From: Clostridia bacterium
GTDB lineage: Bacteria; Bacillota; Clostridia; Oscillospirales; Acutalibacteraceae
DNA: 8,485 nt
Assembly (NCBI GenBank): GCA_900764115.1
Contig: CAAFMR010000078.1
Coordinates: forward strand, 1 to 8,485
Reading direction: 5' to 3'
Below, in pieces: positions 1-5,904 of the stretch. The notes beneath the pieces are model-generated. The model was not told the origin of the DNA. It worked only from the letters and a program-made list of their open reading frames with translations, and searched no databases. A program made the position numbers and the translations under genes. How positions within the stretch are numbered: the stretch's first letter is position 1; each line of letters begins with the position of its first letter.

Positions 1-513
1 CTCCGGCAGGGTGATGACTGTCGGGTTGAGGGCATGGATGCCCTCCAGGATAATCAGATCCCCCGGCTTGCGGGTCAGGGTGACGCCGGAGGGGGTGCGG
101 GTGTTGTTGCGGAAGCTGAAATGGGGCAGTGGGGTGGGCTTTCCCTCCAGCAGGCTTTCCAGCGTTTCATTGAGAAAGGCGGCGTCCACCCGCCCCGGAG
201 ACTCCAGATCCAGCTTTTCCTCCGCCGCCAGCCGCTGCTCCTCCGGCGACAGGGGATAGAAGAAATCGTCCATGGACAGGGTGTGGGTCTCGAACCCGGC
301 GCTGTCCAGCCAATGCTCCACCATCAGCGCCGTGGTGGTCTTGCCGGAGCCGGAGGGACCGGCGAGCAGCAGCAGCGGGCGGCTGTCCCGATGCTCCCGG
401 ATATCCGCCGCCAGCGTCTCCAGCCGGGCGGCGTAATCGGCGTCCGCCCGGGAGATCATCCCCGCCGCGTCCTGCGCCAGCGCCTCGTTGATGGATTGTA
501 CCGTTATTGGCAT
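1..513 (-). CDS. Uridine kinase/phosphoribulokinase-family P-loop kinase, 3' end outside window
   Basis: The first 171 residues are present; the C-terminus lies beyond the left edge. A Walker A loop, GPSGSGKTT (residues 52-60), follows a helical N-terminus of about 45 residues. MDDFF (81-85) and the strand LIILEGIHALN (153-163) come next. These three blocks, in this order, are typical of the uridine kinase/PRK family, whose members transfer the gamma-phosphate of ATP to a nucleoside or sugar-phosphate hydroxyl in the cytoplasm; the Asp-Asp lies at the substrate site. The ATG at 513-511 is preceded by AAAGGAG at a good distance and lies 14 bases after the stop of the upstream metallo-beta-lactamase gene, so the two are very probably cotranscribed. 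Clostridial relatives are often called nucleoside kinase and can carry an N-terminal TGS-like domain; this one does not. The true substrate cannot be read from the sequence, so no symbol is given. Confidence 0.85.
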   Translation of the reverse strand, partial: MPITVQSINEALAQDAAGMISRADADYAARLETLAADIREHRDSRPLLLLAGPSGSGKTTTALMVEHWLDSAGFETHTLSMDDFFYPLSPEEQRLAAEEKLDLESPGRVDAAFLNETLESLLEGKPTPLPHFSFRNNTRTPSGVTLTRKPGDLIILEGIHALNPTVITLPE

Positions 514-527
514 AGAAGCCCTCTCCT

Positions 528-2120
528 TTACCGATCCCATTTATCGCACAGGGCGGTGATTTGGTCGGCAAACCGCGCCAAATCCTTGTTGGCATCGTCC
601 CGATTCTTCTCGATGATGCCCAACAGCCGCCGTCCCGCCGCCTGCAGCCGCTGGAACACGCCCGCAGCTGCCGTCCTGCCGGGGGTCGCCCGGCGGGCGG
701 ACAGGGTCTGGCGGTTGCCCTGGACGATCTCTGCCCCGGTGGACAGATCGTAGACGCTGCCCGGGTAGGGGGCAGCCGCCGGGATGCCCAGCGTTTCTGT
801 GACGGCGGCGGCAAAGCTGTCGCATACCGTGTCATTGCCGTGGTTCACAAACACCTGCCGGGGCGGAGCCTCCAGATTTTTCAGCCAGCCCAGCAGCATA
901 TTTTTGTCGGCGTGACCGCTGATGCCCTGCAGGGTCTCGATGTGCGCCCGCACCAGAATTTCCTCGCCGAACAGCTTGACCTGGGTGGCACCCTCCACCA
1001 GCTGCCGCCCCAGGGTTCCCTCCGCCTGATAGCCCACAAACAGGATGGTGCTTTCCGGTCGCCAGAGGTTGTGCTTGAGATGATGGCGGATACGCCCCGC
1101 CTCGCACATGCCGGAGGCGGACAAAATCACCTTGGGGGTGCGGTCAAAATTGATGCGGCGGGAATCATCACTGGTCACCGACAGCTCCAGCCCCGGGAAC
1201 CGGATGGGGGACTCGCCCTGCTGCCGCAGCGCCAGAGTTTCTTCGTCATAATAGTGTTCCATATCCCCGTCGTAAATATTCGTGGCTTCTACCGCCAGCG
1301 TGCTATCCACATAGACGGTAAAATCCTGGTGGTGCTTCTCGGCGCCGTCCCGCTTGATCTGCCGCAGCAGATACAGCATCTCCTGGGTGCGTCCCACCGC
1401 AAAGCAGGGAATCACCACATTACCGCCCCGGTCAAAGGTGCTTTGCAGCACCCGGGTGAGGGTGGCGGCATAGTCGGGGCGCTCCCCGTGGAGCCGGTCG
1501 CCGTAGGTGCTTTCGATGATCACCCGATCGGCGGCGGGGGGCGTCTGGGGATCCCGGATGAGGGGACGGCGGACATTGCCCAGATCGCCGGAGAACAGCA
1601 GCGTTTCCGTCTGCTCCCCCTCGGTGACGGCGATATGAATGCTGGCGGAGCCCAGCAGGTGTCCCGCGTCGGTGAATTGCACCGTCACCCCCGGCAGCGG
1701 CGTATACGCCTTGCCGTAGTCGCAGGGCTGAAACAGCGCCAGCGTCGCCTGCACATCCTCGGCGGTGTACAGGGGGGTGTATTCCTCGCCGCCGTTGCGT
1801 TTCGCCTTGCGGTTGCGCCATTCCGCTTCAAATTCCTGTATGTGGGCGCTGTCCATCAGCATAATGCGGCACAGCTCCGCCGTGGCGCCGGTGGTATAAA
1901 TGGGGCCCTTGTAGCCGTTTTTCACCAGCAGCGGTAGCTTGCCGGCGTGGTCGATGTGGGCGTGGGTCAGCAGCACCAGATCCAGCTCTCCCGGCGCCAC
2001 CGGCAGCTGGGCGTTCTCATAAATGTCTGCTCCCTGCTCCATACCGCAGTCCACCAGAATGTGGTGCTGCGTCGTTTCCAGCAGGGTGCAGGAGCCGGTG
2101 ACCTCGTGGGCGGCGCCCAA
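528..2120 (-). CDS. Beta-CASP metallo-beta-lactamase-fold protein (putative RNase)
   Basis: This 530-residue protein (counted from a TTG codon) has the full metallo-beta-lactamase/beta-CASP architecture. The zinc motif THAHIDH is at residues 52-58, the HLLGSAS histidine at 154 and the SGDLG aspartate at 179. The beta-CASP motif ESTYGDR is at 203-209, the SASGMCEAGR..HH block at 334-347 and the terminal SGHAD histidine at 403. This is the CPSF73/Ysh1-like bacterial group, whose characterised members cleave RNA in the cytoplasm with two zinc ions. The last 60 or so residues form a charged helical tail. The start is odd: the family normally begins M-K-L-H-F-L-G-A, and the codons for KLHFLGA are present here (from 2132 downward), but the codon in the Met position (2135-2133) is AGG. 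No ATG or GTG exists in frame back to the stop at 2195-2193. Translation may begin at CTG 2129 or TTG 2120. It is the first gene of an operon with the downstream kinase. The family is secure, the RNA target unknown. Confidence 0.92.
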   Translation of the reverse strand: MGAAHEVTGSCTLLETTQHHILVDCGMEQGADIYENAQLPVAPGELDLVLLTHAHIDHAGKLPLLVKNGYKGPIYTTGATAELCRIMLMDSAHIQEFEAEWRNRKAKRNGGEEYTPLYTAEDVQATLALFQPCDYGKAYTPLPGVTVQFTDAGHLLGSASIHIAVTEGEQTETLLFSGDLGNVRRPLIRDPQTPPAADRVIIESTYGDRLHGERPDYAATLTRVLQSTFDRGGNVVIPCFAVGRTQEMLYLLRQIKRDGAEKHHQDFTVYVDSTLAVEATNIYDGDMEHYYDEETLALRQQGESPIRFPGLELSVTSDDSRRINFDRTPKVILSASGMCEAGRIRHHLKHNLWRPESTILFVGYQAEGTLGRQLVEGATQVKLFGEEILVRAHIETLQGISGHADKNMLLGWLKNLEAPPRQVFVNHGNDTVCDSFAAAVTETLGIPAAAPYPGSVYDLSTGAEIVQGNRQTLSARRATPGRTAAAGVFQRLQAAGRRLLGIIEKNRDDANKDLARFADQITALCDKWDR

Positions 2121-2203
2121 AAAATGCAGTTTCCTACAGTTCCCCTCCGTTTTTATCCGTTTTCTTATATATGTATGCGATGCGCGGGTGGATTATTAGC
2201 TAT

Positions 2204-2212
2204 ATTGTACCA
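2204..2212 (-). promoter_or_regulatory. Candidate extended -10 promoter for the beta-CASP/kinase operon
   Basis: On the minus strand the sequence TGG-TACAAT fits an extended -10 element (TGn plus a TATAAT-like hexamer). The -35 region 17 bases upstream is poor (CATTTT), as is common for extended -10 promoters. Transcription would start near 2197, leaving a leader of about 60-75 bases before the coding region. Inferred from consensus only. Confidence 0.5.
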
Positions 2213-2249
2213 CGGTTGTGGGGCAAAAAATGAACAGGCTGTAAAAATG

Positions 2250-2278
2250 TTGAACCGCCGGGGAAAATATAGTATATT
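2250..2278 (+). promoter_or_regulatory. Sigma-A-type promoter for the small gene at 2348
   Basis: TTGAAC (2250-2255) and TATATT (2273-2278) are separated by exactly 17 bases. The predicted start near 2285 gives a leader of about 60 bases. The promoter faces away from the minus-strand promoter at 2204-2212, so this gap drives divergent transcription. Confidence 0.6.
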
Positions 2279-2347
2279 TGCGCTGCCATGTTCGGATGTA
2301 TCCGGGAATAGACAAAATAAATTTCCTTATGAAAGAGCGGATTTTCT

Positions 2348-2665
2348 ATGTATACGGTTAAATTTATGTTTGATTATGGTGCGGATTCCTGCTTGTGGGG
2401 GACGGAGGACGAGGGGCTGTTGTCGATGCAAAGCTTTCCGATTTCAAGAGCATTAAGAGAAAAATCAGAAGGCTTGAGCGCAGAGTACAATTCTATATTG
2501 AATTGGGACGATCCGGCAGCGGGATTTGTCTGGACTGCAGAGCAAATAGAGAATTTTCGTATGAGAGCCCAGTGCGCATACGATGATTTGGCAGCGGAGC
2601 TTGGCGGGCAATACCAAATTCAAAATGGCATCCATTTAAGTCTGGGGATTGCGAGCCCACAATAA
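2348..2665 (+). CDS. Hypothetical protein, 105 residues, unknown function
   Basis: I do not recognise a named domain with confidence. The protein is acidic, soluble-looking, and has no signal peptide or membrane segment. It opens MYTVKFMFDYGADSCLWG and contains the aromatic stretch ILNWDDPAAGFVWTAEQ (residues 50-66), followed by a helical region to about residue 85. The opening looks like a small alpha/beta domain. I recall similar short proteins in Clostridia annotated only as hypothetical; some compact acidic proteins of this kind turn out to be toxin immunity proteins, but nothing here proves that. A consensus promoter lies upstream at 2250-2278. The ribosome site is weak (GAAAGAG about 11 bases before the ATG), yet the good promoter and coherent protein argue for a real gene. 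By my count GC is about 46%, clearly below the 60-65% of its neighbours, which suggests later acquisition. Confidence 0.7.
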   Translation: MYTVKFMFDYGADSCLWGTEDEGLLSMQSFPISRALREKSEGLSAEYNSILNWDDPAAGFVWTAEQIENFRMRAQCAYDDLAAELGGQYQIQNGIHLSLGIASPQ

Positions 2666-2670
2666 AACGC

Positions 2671-2706
2671 AAAAAGGGTGCTTGTTTTGCCTAAACGCAC
2701 TTTTTT
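2671..2706 (+). terminator. Possible weak terminator after the 105-residue gene
   Basis: An A-run with GGGTGC (2671-2681) can pair with GCACTTTTTT (2697-2706), ending in a six-T tract. The GC core is only four pairs (GTGC/GCAC), extended by A-T pairs around a mismatch. The position, directly after the stop codon, fits. An alternative hairpin, GCAAAA/TTTTGC, overlaps it. Confidence 0.4.
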
Positions 2707-2782
2707 GTAATGGACGCTCGCCAAAAGCTACCGGTCAATCAGCATATGGGAGACAGGAAACAATGCTGCGGCTGTTTCCGTC

Positions 2783-2811
2783 TTGATAATCCCACTGAGG
2801 GGTGTTATAAT
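2783..2811 (+). promoter_or_regulatory. Strong sigma-A-type promoter for the hydroxyacid dehydrogenase gene
   Basis: TTGATA (2783-2788) and TATAAT (2806-2811) are 17 bases apart, a near-perfect consensus. Transcription would begin near 2818, about 55 bases before the ATG at 2873. This also rules out a longer reading from the TTG at 2783, because that codon is the -35 box. Confidence 0.8.
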
Positions 2812-2872
2812 CAGACAAACAGTCTTCAGTATGTGCTGCTTTCCGGATAAAAGAAAAAGGAGCCTGTATTCT

Positions 2873-3826
2873 ATGCGTATTGTTGTGACCGACGCCGCCA
2901 CGGTGGTGGGAGATGGCGTAACACTGGATTTTCTGCAGTCCTTCGGCGAGGTGACCGCTTACGATGTGACCGCGCCGGCGGAGCTGGCAGAGCGGATCGC
3001 CCCGGCGGAGATCCTGCTGTGCAACAAAACGGTCATCCCTGCCGAGGCGATGGATGCCGCGCCGGGGCTGCGGTTCATCGGTGTATTCGCCACCGGATAC
3101 AACAACATTGACCTGGAGGCTGCCTCCGCCCGGGAGATCGTGGTATGCAATGTGCCGGGCTATTCCACCGAGGCGGTGGCGCAGCATACCTTTGCGCTGC
3201 TGCTGGCGTTGCTCAACCGGGTGGGGGAGTATACCCGCACGGTGGCGGCAGGGGACTGGGTTCGCAGCCGCACCTTTGCCTATTTTCCGCTGCCCACCGC
3301 CGAGCTGGCGGGGAAGACTATGGGCATCGTGGGGTATGGCGCCATCGGGCGGCGGGTGGCGGAAATTGCCCGGGCGTTCCGGATGCCGGTGCTGGTCTGC
3401 GGACGGCATCCCGTCGCCGACCCCACCGTGGAGCAGGTGCCGCTGCCGGCGCTGCTGGAGCGGGCGGACGTGGTATCCCTCCACTGTCCGCTGAATGAGG
3501 ACAGCCGGGGGATGATGGACGCTGCCGCCTTCGCCCGGATGAAGCCGGGGGCGATCTTTCTCAACACCGCCCGGGGACCGCTGGTGGATGAGCGGGCGCT
3601 GCGGGAGGCGCTGGACAGCGGACATCTGGGCGGCGCGGGGGTGGATGTGCTGTGCACGGAGCCGATGGCGCCCGATTGCCCGCTGTATGGGGCGCCCCGC
3701 TGCTGCATCACCCCCCACATCGCCTGGGCGGGGGTGGAGACCCGCCGGCGGCTCATGAGCGTGATTGAAGAAAATCTCCGTGCGTTTCTGCACGGGCAGC
3801 CGGTGAATCAGGTGAATCCGCAATAA
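2873..3826 (+). CDS. D-2-hydroxyacid dehydrogenase (NAD(P)-dependent, glycerate dehydrogenase-like)
   Basis: This 317-residue cytoplasmic oxidoreductase interconverts a 2-keto acid and the D-2-hydroxy acid using NAD(P)H. The Rossmann nucleotide loop is GYGAIG (residues 154-159) inside the central cofactor domain. The catalytic triad is complete: Arg234 in NTARGPLVDE, Glu263 in CTEPM and His282 in ITPHIAWA. The N-terminal substrate domain holds the family block FATGYNNID (72-80). Length and motifs match the glycerate/hydroxypyruvate reductase branch, but lactate-, formate- and phosphoglycerate-type members share the same fold, so the substrate is not settled. There is no C-terminal ACT domain, which argues against a long-form SerA. 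The ATG at 2873 has AAAAGGAG ten bases upstream and lies downstream of the promoter at 2783-2811. It appears to be transcribed alone and ends before a hairpin at 3836-3866. Nothing in the protein looks broken. Confidence 0.93.
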   Translation: MRIVVTDAATVVGDGVTLDFLQSFGEVTAYDVTAPAELAERIAPAEILLCNKTVIPAEAMDAAPGLRFIGVFATGYNNIDLEAASAREIVVCNVPGYSTEAVAQHTFALLLALLNRVGEYTRTVAAGDWVRSRTFAYFPLPTAELAGKTMGIVGYGAIGRRVAEIARAFRMPVLVCGRHPVADPTVEQVPLPALLERADVVSLHCPLNEDSRGMMDAAAFARMKPGAIFLNTARGPLVDERALREALDSGHLGGAGVDVLCTEPMAPDCPLYGAPRCCITPHIAWAGVETRRRLMSVIEENLRAFLHGQPVNQVNPQ

Positions 3827-3835
3827 TGCGCAGCA

Positions 3836-3866
3836 AAAAGCTCCAACCGGATGGCTGGAGCTTTTG
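3836..3866 (+). terminator. Hairpin terminator after the hydroxyacid dehydrogenase gene
   Basis: AAAAGCTCCA (3836-3845) pairs perfectly with TGGAGCTTTT (3856-3865) around a ten-base loop, ten bases after the stop codon. The T-run is only four bases before GCC, so termination may be partial and some read-through into 3886 is possible. Confidence 0.7.
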
Positions 3867-3885
3867 CCGAAAAAGAGGAGAAAAT

Positions 3886-3987
3886 ATGAAAAAGGGGCAC
3901 CCACAGAATGGATACGGAGCGGGGAGTGTACGCTCTCTCCGTCCGTCCGTTTGTATTCTACCGGAGGAATGTGGCAAATCCGTATAG
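3886..3987 (+). CDS. Possible 33-residue small protein
   Basis: A short ORF starts at ATG 3886 with AGAGGAG (3874-3880) five bases upstream, a ribosome site as good as those of the real genes here. The peptide begins MKKGHPQNGYGAGSVRSLRP and ends PEECGKSV before TAG at 3985-3987; it is basic, has two cysteines and no clear signal peptide. No promoter is seen between the preceding hairpin and the ATG, so it would depend on read-through. The long minus-strand open frame across this place is a shadow of the GC-rich dehydrogenase gene. I do not recognise the peptide, and chance is a real alternative. The rest of this 316-base intergenic stretch (3827-4142) holds the hairpin at its start, an AT-rich stretch at 3990-4040 without evident structure, and the promoter of the lipoprotein gene. 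Confidence 0.25.
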   Translation: MKKGHPQNGYGAGSVRSLRPSVCILPEECGKSV

Positions 3988-4058
3988 AAATCGTGGCTAA
4001 ATTGTAAACGATATGTAACAAAATTACGACAGTTTTCATTCTCTTGACAGGAAAAAGA

Positions 4059-4087
4059 TTGACAGCGCAATGAATTTTTGCTATACT
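4059..4087 (+). promoter_or_regulatory. Strong sigma-A-type promoter for the lipoprotein gene
   Basis: TTGACA (4059-4064) and TATACT (4082-4087) are 17 bases apart. The start would fall near 4094, giving a leader of about 50 bases that ends in GGAGGAG (4130-4136). A second TTGACAG lies 15 bases upstream (4044-4050) without a matching -10. Confidence 0.85.
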
Positions 4088-4142
4088 GAATTAACATCGC
4101 AGAGCGTTCGTGTTGACGCCCGCAGTTTTGGAGGAGTAAGAA

Positions 4143-4775
4143 ATGAAAAAATGGTGTCTTTTATGCCTGTGTCTGGTGTTGCTGCTGGGCAGCATGACCG
4201 CATGCAAAAAGAAAGCGACGGAGGAAAATTCCACCCCGGCGACCTCTGAGCCGACGAACGGAACGCTGCCCCCCGCCGAGGATAACGGCAACGAGCTGGT
4301 GTGGGACGAGGATGGGCTGACTCCCGCCACGACTACCACGACCGCTAAGAAAAACAACGGTTCCACCGTCGGCACAACGGCGCCGGATAAGACGCCCGCT
4401 GCGCCCACGACCACCACCACCACTCCGGTGAAGGAGGAAAACGGTATTCTGCTGCCCGCCGAGGGCTCCAAGCCCCTGCCGGAGACGGACCCCGGCTATA
4501 AATGGCTGGAGCTGGGGAAAGCCTCCCACAGCAACGGCGTGGCATCTCTGGAGGTGAAGAACACCTCCAAGGGATGGGAGACGGAGCAGGAAAAATCTTT
4601 CCTGCGGTATGCCTGCTACGACAAGGACGGCAAGGAGCTGAAAGCGGATAAGGTCAACTTCGGGCGCGTCCATGCCGGGAAGAGCGTCACCGTGCAGATC
4701 ACGATGCCCACCGGCACCGCCAAGCTGGCTATCACCGGAGCGGAAACCGAATTCTGGACCGAGGGCTGGCGCTGA
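4143..4775 (+). CDS. Secreted lipoprotein with threonine-rich linkers
   Basis: A 210-residue exported lipoprotein of unknown role. The signal peptide has a short basic start (MKK), a hydrophobic core (residues 4-16) and a lipobox GSMTAC, with Cys21 as the predicted lipid-bearing residue, so the mature protein should be anchored on the outer face of the membrane. Residues 22-98 are low complexity, with Thr, Pro and Glu runs including TTTTT (63-67) and TTTTTT (89-94), and look like a flexible wall-spanning linker. Residues 119-210 form a probable small beta-rich domain with the segment LEVKNTSKGW and a repeated charge pattern, ending in EFWTEGWR; I do not recognise the family with certainty. 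The ATG is set by GGAGGAG six bases upstream. It has its own promoter (4059-4087) and a strong terminator, so it is probably a single-gene unit. Confidence 0.88.
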   Translation: MKKWCLLCLCLVLLLGSMTACKKKATEENSTPATSEPTNGTLPPAEDNGNELVWDEDGLTPATTTTTAKKNNGSTVGTTAPDKTPAAPTTTTTTPVKEENGILLPAEGSKPLPETDPGYKWLELGKASHSNGVASLEVKNTSKGWETEQEKSFLRYACYDKDGKELKADKVNFGRVHAGKSVTVQITMPTGTAKLAITGAETEFWTEGWR

Positions 4776-4797
4776 GCCGCACCAATCAATAGGAATG

Positions 4798-4835
4798 AAA
4801 AGCGCTGTGCAGCGTCGCTGCACAGCGCTTTTTTT
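4798..4835 (+). terminator. Strong intrinsic terminator after the lipoprotein gene
   Basis: A perfect 13-pair stem, AGCGCTGTGCAGC (4801-4813) with GCTGCACAGCGCT (4817-4829), closes a three-base loop. A flanking AAA/TTT adds pairs and a seven-T run ends at 4835. It separates the lipoprotein gene from the yitT-brnQ unit. Confidence 0.95.
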
Positions 4836-4849
4836 GCCCTTTAATGTAA

Positions 4850-4887
4850 AAAAGTGTTGCGGAATACGGAAAAGTGTGGTAGAATAC
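4850..4887 (+). repeat. Imperfect tandem repeat, 18-base units at 20-base spacing, over the yitT promoter
   Basis: Unit 1 is AAAAGTGTTGCGGAATAC (4850-4867) and unit 2 is AAAAGTGTGGTAGAATAC (4870-4887). They match at 15 of 18 positions with two bases between them. The first unit contains the -35 box and the second the -10 box, so this may be a direct-repeat operator or simply a local duplication. Confidence 0.6.
4857..4885 (+). promoter_or_regulatory. Promoter for the yitT-brnQ unit
   Basis: TTGCGG (4857-4862) and TAGAAT (4880-4885) are 17 bases apart, with TGG just before the -10 (extended -10 form). Transcription would begin near 4892, leaving a leader of about 80 bases before the ATG at 4975. 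Confidence 0.75.
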
Positions 4888-4974
4888 ATCCATTCTTTCA
4901 TTTGCGCGGATATGTATGCTCCAATATAGCTTCTATGATGCCGATTGATAGGATATGACAGGGGAGAGATTGCC

Positions 4975-5859
4975 ATGACCGACGACAACCGCTCTATGCG
5001 CCCGCTGCGCCTGCGCAATTTTTTGTTTCTGACAGTAGCGGGGATTATCAACGCCATCGGCGTGACGATGTTTCTGTCGCCGGTGAACCTGTATGACAGC
5101 GGCATCTCCGGCACCTCCATTCTGCTGTCTCAGCTGACGCCGGAGTGGCTGTCCCTGTCGGTGTTTCTGCTGGTGCTGAATGTGCCGCTGTTTCTGTATG
5201 GACTGAAACGGCAGGGAAAGACCTTCACGGTCTATGCTATTTATACGGTGGCGATTTATTCGCTGGCGGCGTTTCTCATCACGGATGTGCTGCCGGTGGA
5301 TGTGAGCTTTGCCTCCCCGCTGGCGGGGGAGGATCTGCTGCTGTGCGCCATTTTCGGCGGGCTGATCTCCGGCATCGGCAGCGGTCTGGCGATCCGGTAC
5401 GGCGGCGCCATGGACGGCGTCGAGGTGATGGCGGTGATTTTCGCTAAGCCGCTGGGCATCTCCGTGGGTACCTTCGTGATGGCGTATAACACGGTGCTGT
5501 ATATCCTGTGCGGCATCGCCCGGGGCAGCTGGATTTTGCCGCTCTATTCGGTGGTGGCGTATGCCGCTGGGCTGAAGGCTGTCGACTTTATCGTGGAGGG
5601 CGTAGACCGCTCCAAATCCGCTATGATCATCACCACCCATCCCGGGGAGGTGTGCGCCGCTCTGTCGGAGGCGTTCGGCTGCGGCATCACGGTGATGGAC
5701 GCCCGGGGGTATTATTCGGACAGTGAAAAATCCGTGGTCTATATCGTCGTCAATCGGTTCCAGATTCCCCGGATGCGCACGCTGGTTCATGAGACGGACC
5801 CGGCGGCGTATATATCCATTGCCGAGGTGGCGGACGTGTTCCATCGGACGGATGGCTGA
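4975..5859 (+). CDS. YitT family membrane protein (DUF161 + DUF2179)
   Basis: A 294-residue integral membrane protein. Hydrophobic segments lie near residues 15-35, 60-76, 84-103, 120-140, 147-157 and 168-200, matching the membrane part of the YitT family (DUF161). From about 215 to 290 a soluble, probably cytoplasmic, DUF2179 domain follows (ITTHPGEVCAAL, then GCGITVMDARGYYSDSEKSVVYIVVNR), the classic end of this family. The arrangement is widespread in Firmicutes; the transported substrate and role are not established. The ATG at 4975 is chosen because AGGGGAG lies eight bases upstream; an in-frame TTG at 4945 has no such site. Only 45 bases separate it from brnQ and no terminator lies between, so the two are probably one transcript. 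Length is normal and the reading frame intact. Confidence 0.92.
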   Translation: MTDDNRSMRPLRLRNFLFLTVAGIINAIGVTMFLSPVNLYDSGISGTSILLSQLTPEWLSLSVFLLVLNVPLFLYGLKRQGKTFTVYAIYTVAIYSLAAFLITDVLPVDVSFASPLAGEDLLLCAIFGGLISGIGSGLAIRYGGAMDGVEVMAVIFAKPLGISVGTFVMAYNTVLYILCGIARGSWILPLYSVVAYAAGLKAVDFIVEGVDRSKSAMIITTHPGEVCAALSEAFGCGITVMDARGYYSDSEKSVVYIVVNRFQIPRMRTLVHETDPAAYISIAEVADVFHRTDG

Positions 5860-5904
5860 TATGTGTATAATTGACCCGCTGGAACGGGTACAGGAGGATA
5901 AACT

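Noticed and set aside
34..753. A 239-codon plus-strand open frame
   Set aside because: It crosses both the kinase start and the end of the beta-CASP gene on the opposite strand and has no domain.
561..1937. A 458-codon open frame on the plus strand
   Set aside because: It lies antisense to the beta-CASP gene, whose zinc and beta-CASP motifs are all intact. The plus-strand translation is rich in Gly, Gln and Arg with no recognisable domain, as expected of a GC-rich shadow frame.
2783..2872. A 30-residue N-terminal extension of the dehydrogenase
   Set aside because: It would start at the TTG of the -35 box, upstream of the transcription start, and has no ribosome site; the ATG at 2873 has a good one.
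2735..4039. A 434-codon open frame on the minus strand
   Set aside because: It is antisense to the dehydrogenase gene, runs through a terminator hairpin and a promoter, and its translation is dominated by Arg, His, Gly and Pro with no motif.
4892..4974. Short leader peptides (ATG at about 4915 and 4935) or a riboswitch before yitT
   Set aside because: The peptides are only five to seven codons without ribosome sites, and I see no conserved riboswitch core or attenuator hairpin in about 80 bases.
5860..5904. TATAAT at 5866-5871 as a separate brnQ promoter
   Set aside because: No -35-like hexamer lies 16-18 bases upstream and it lacks the TGn extension; kept only as a note in the brnQ entry.
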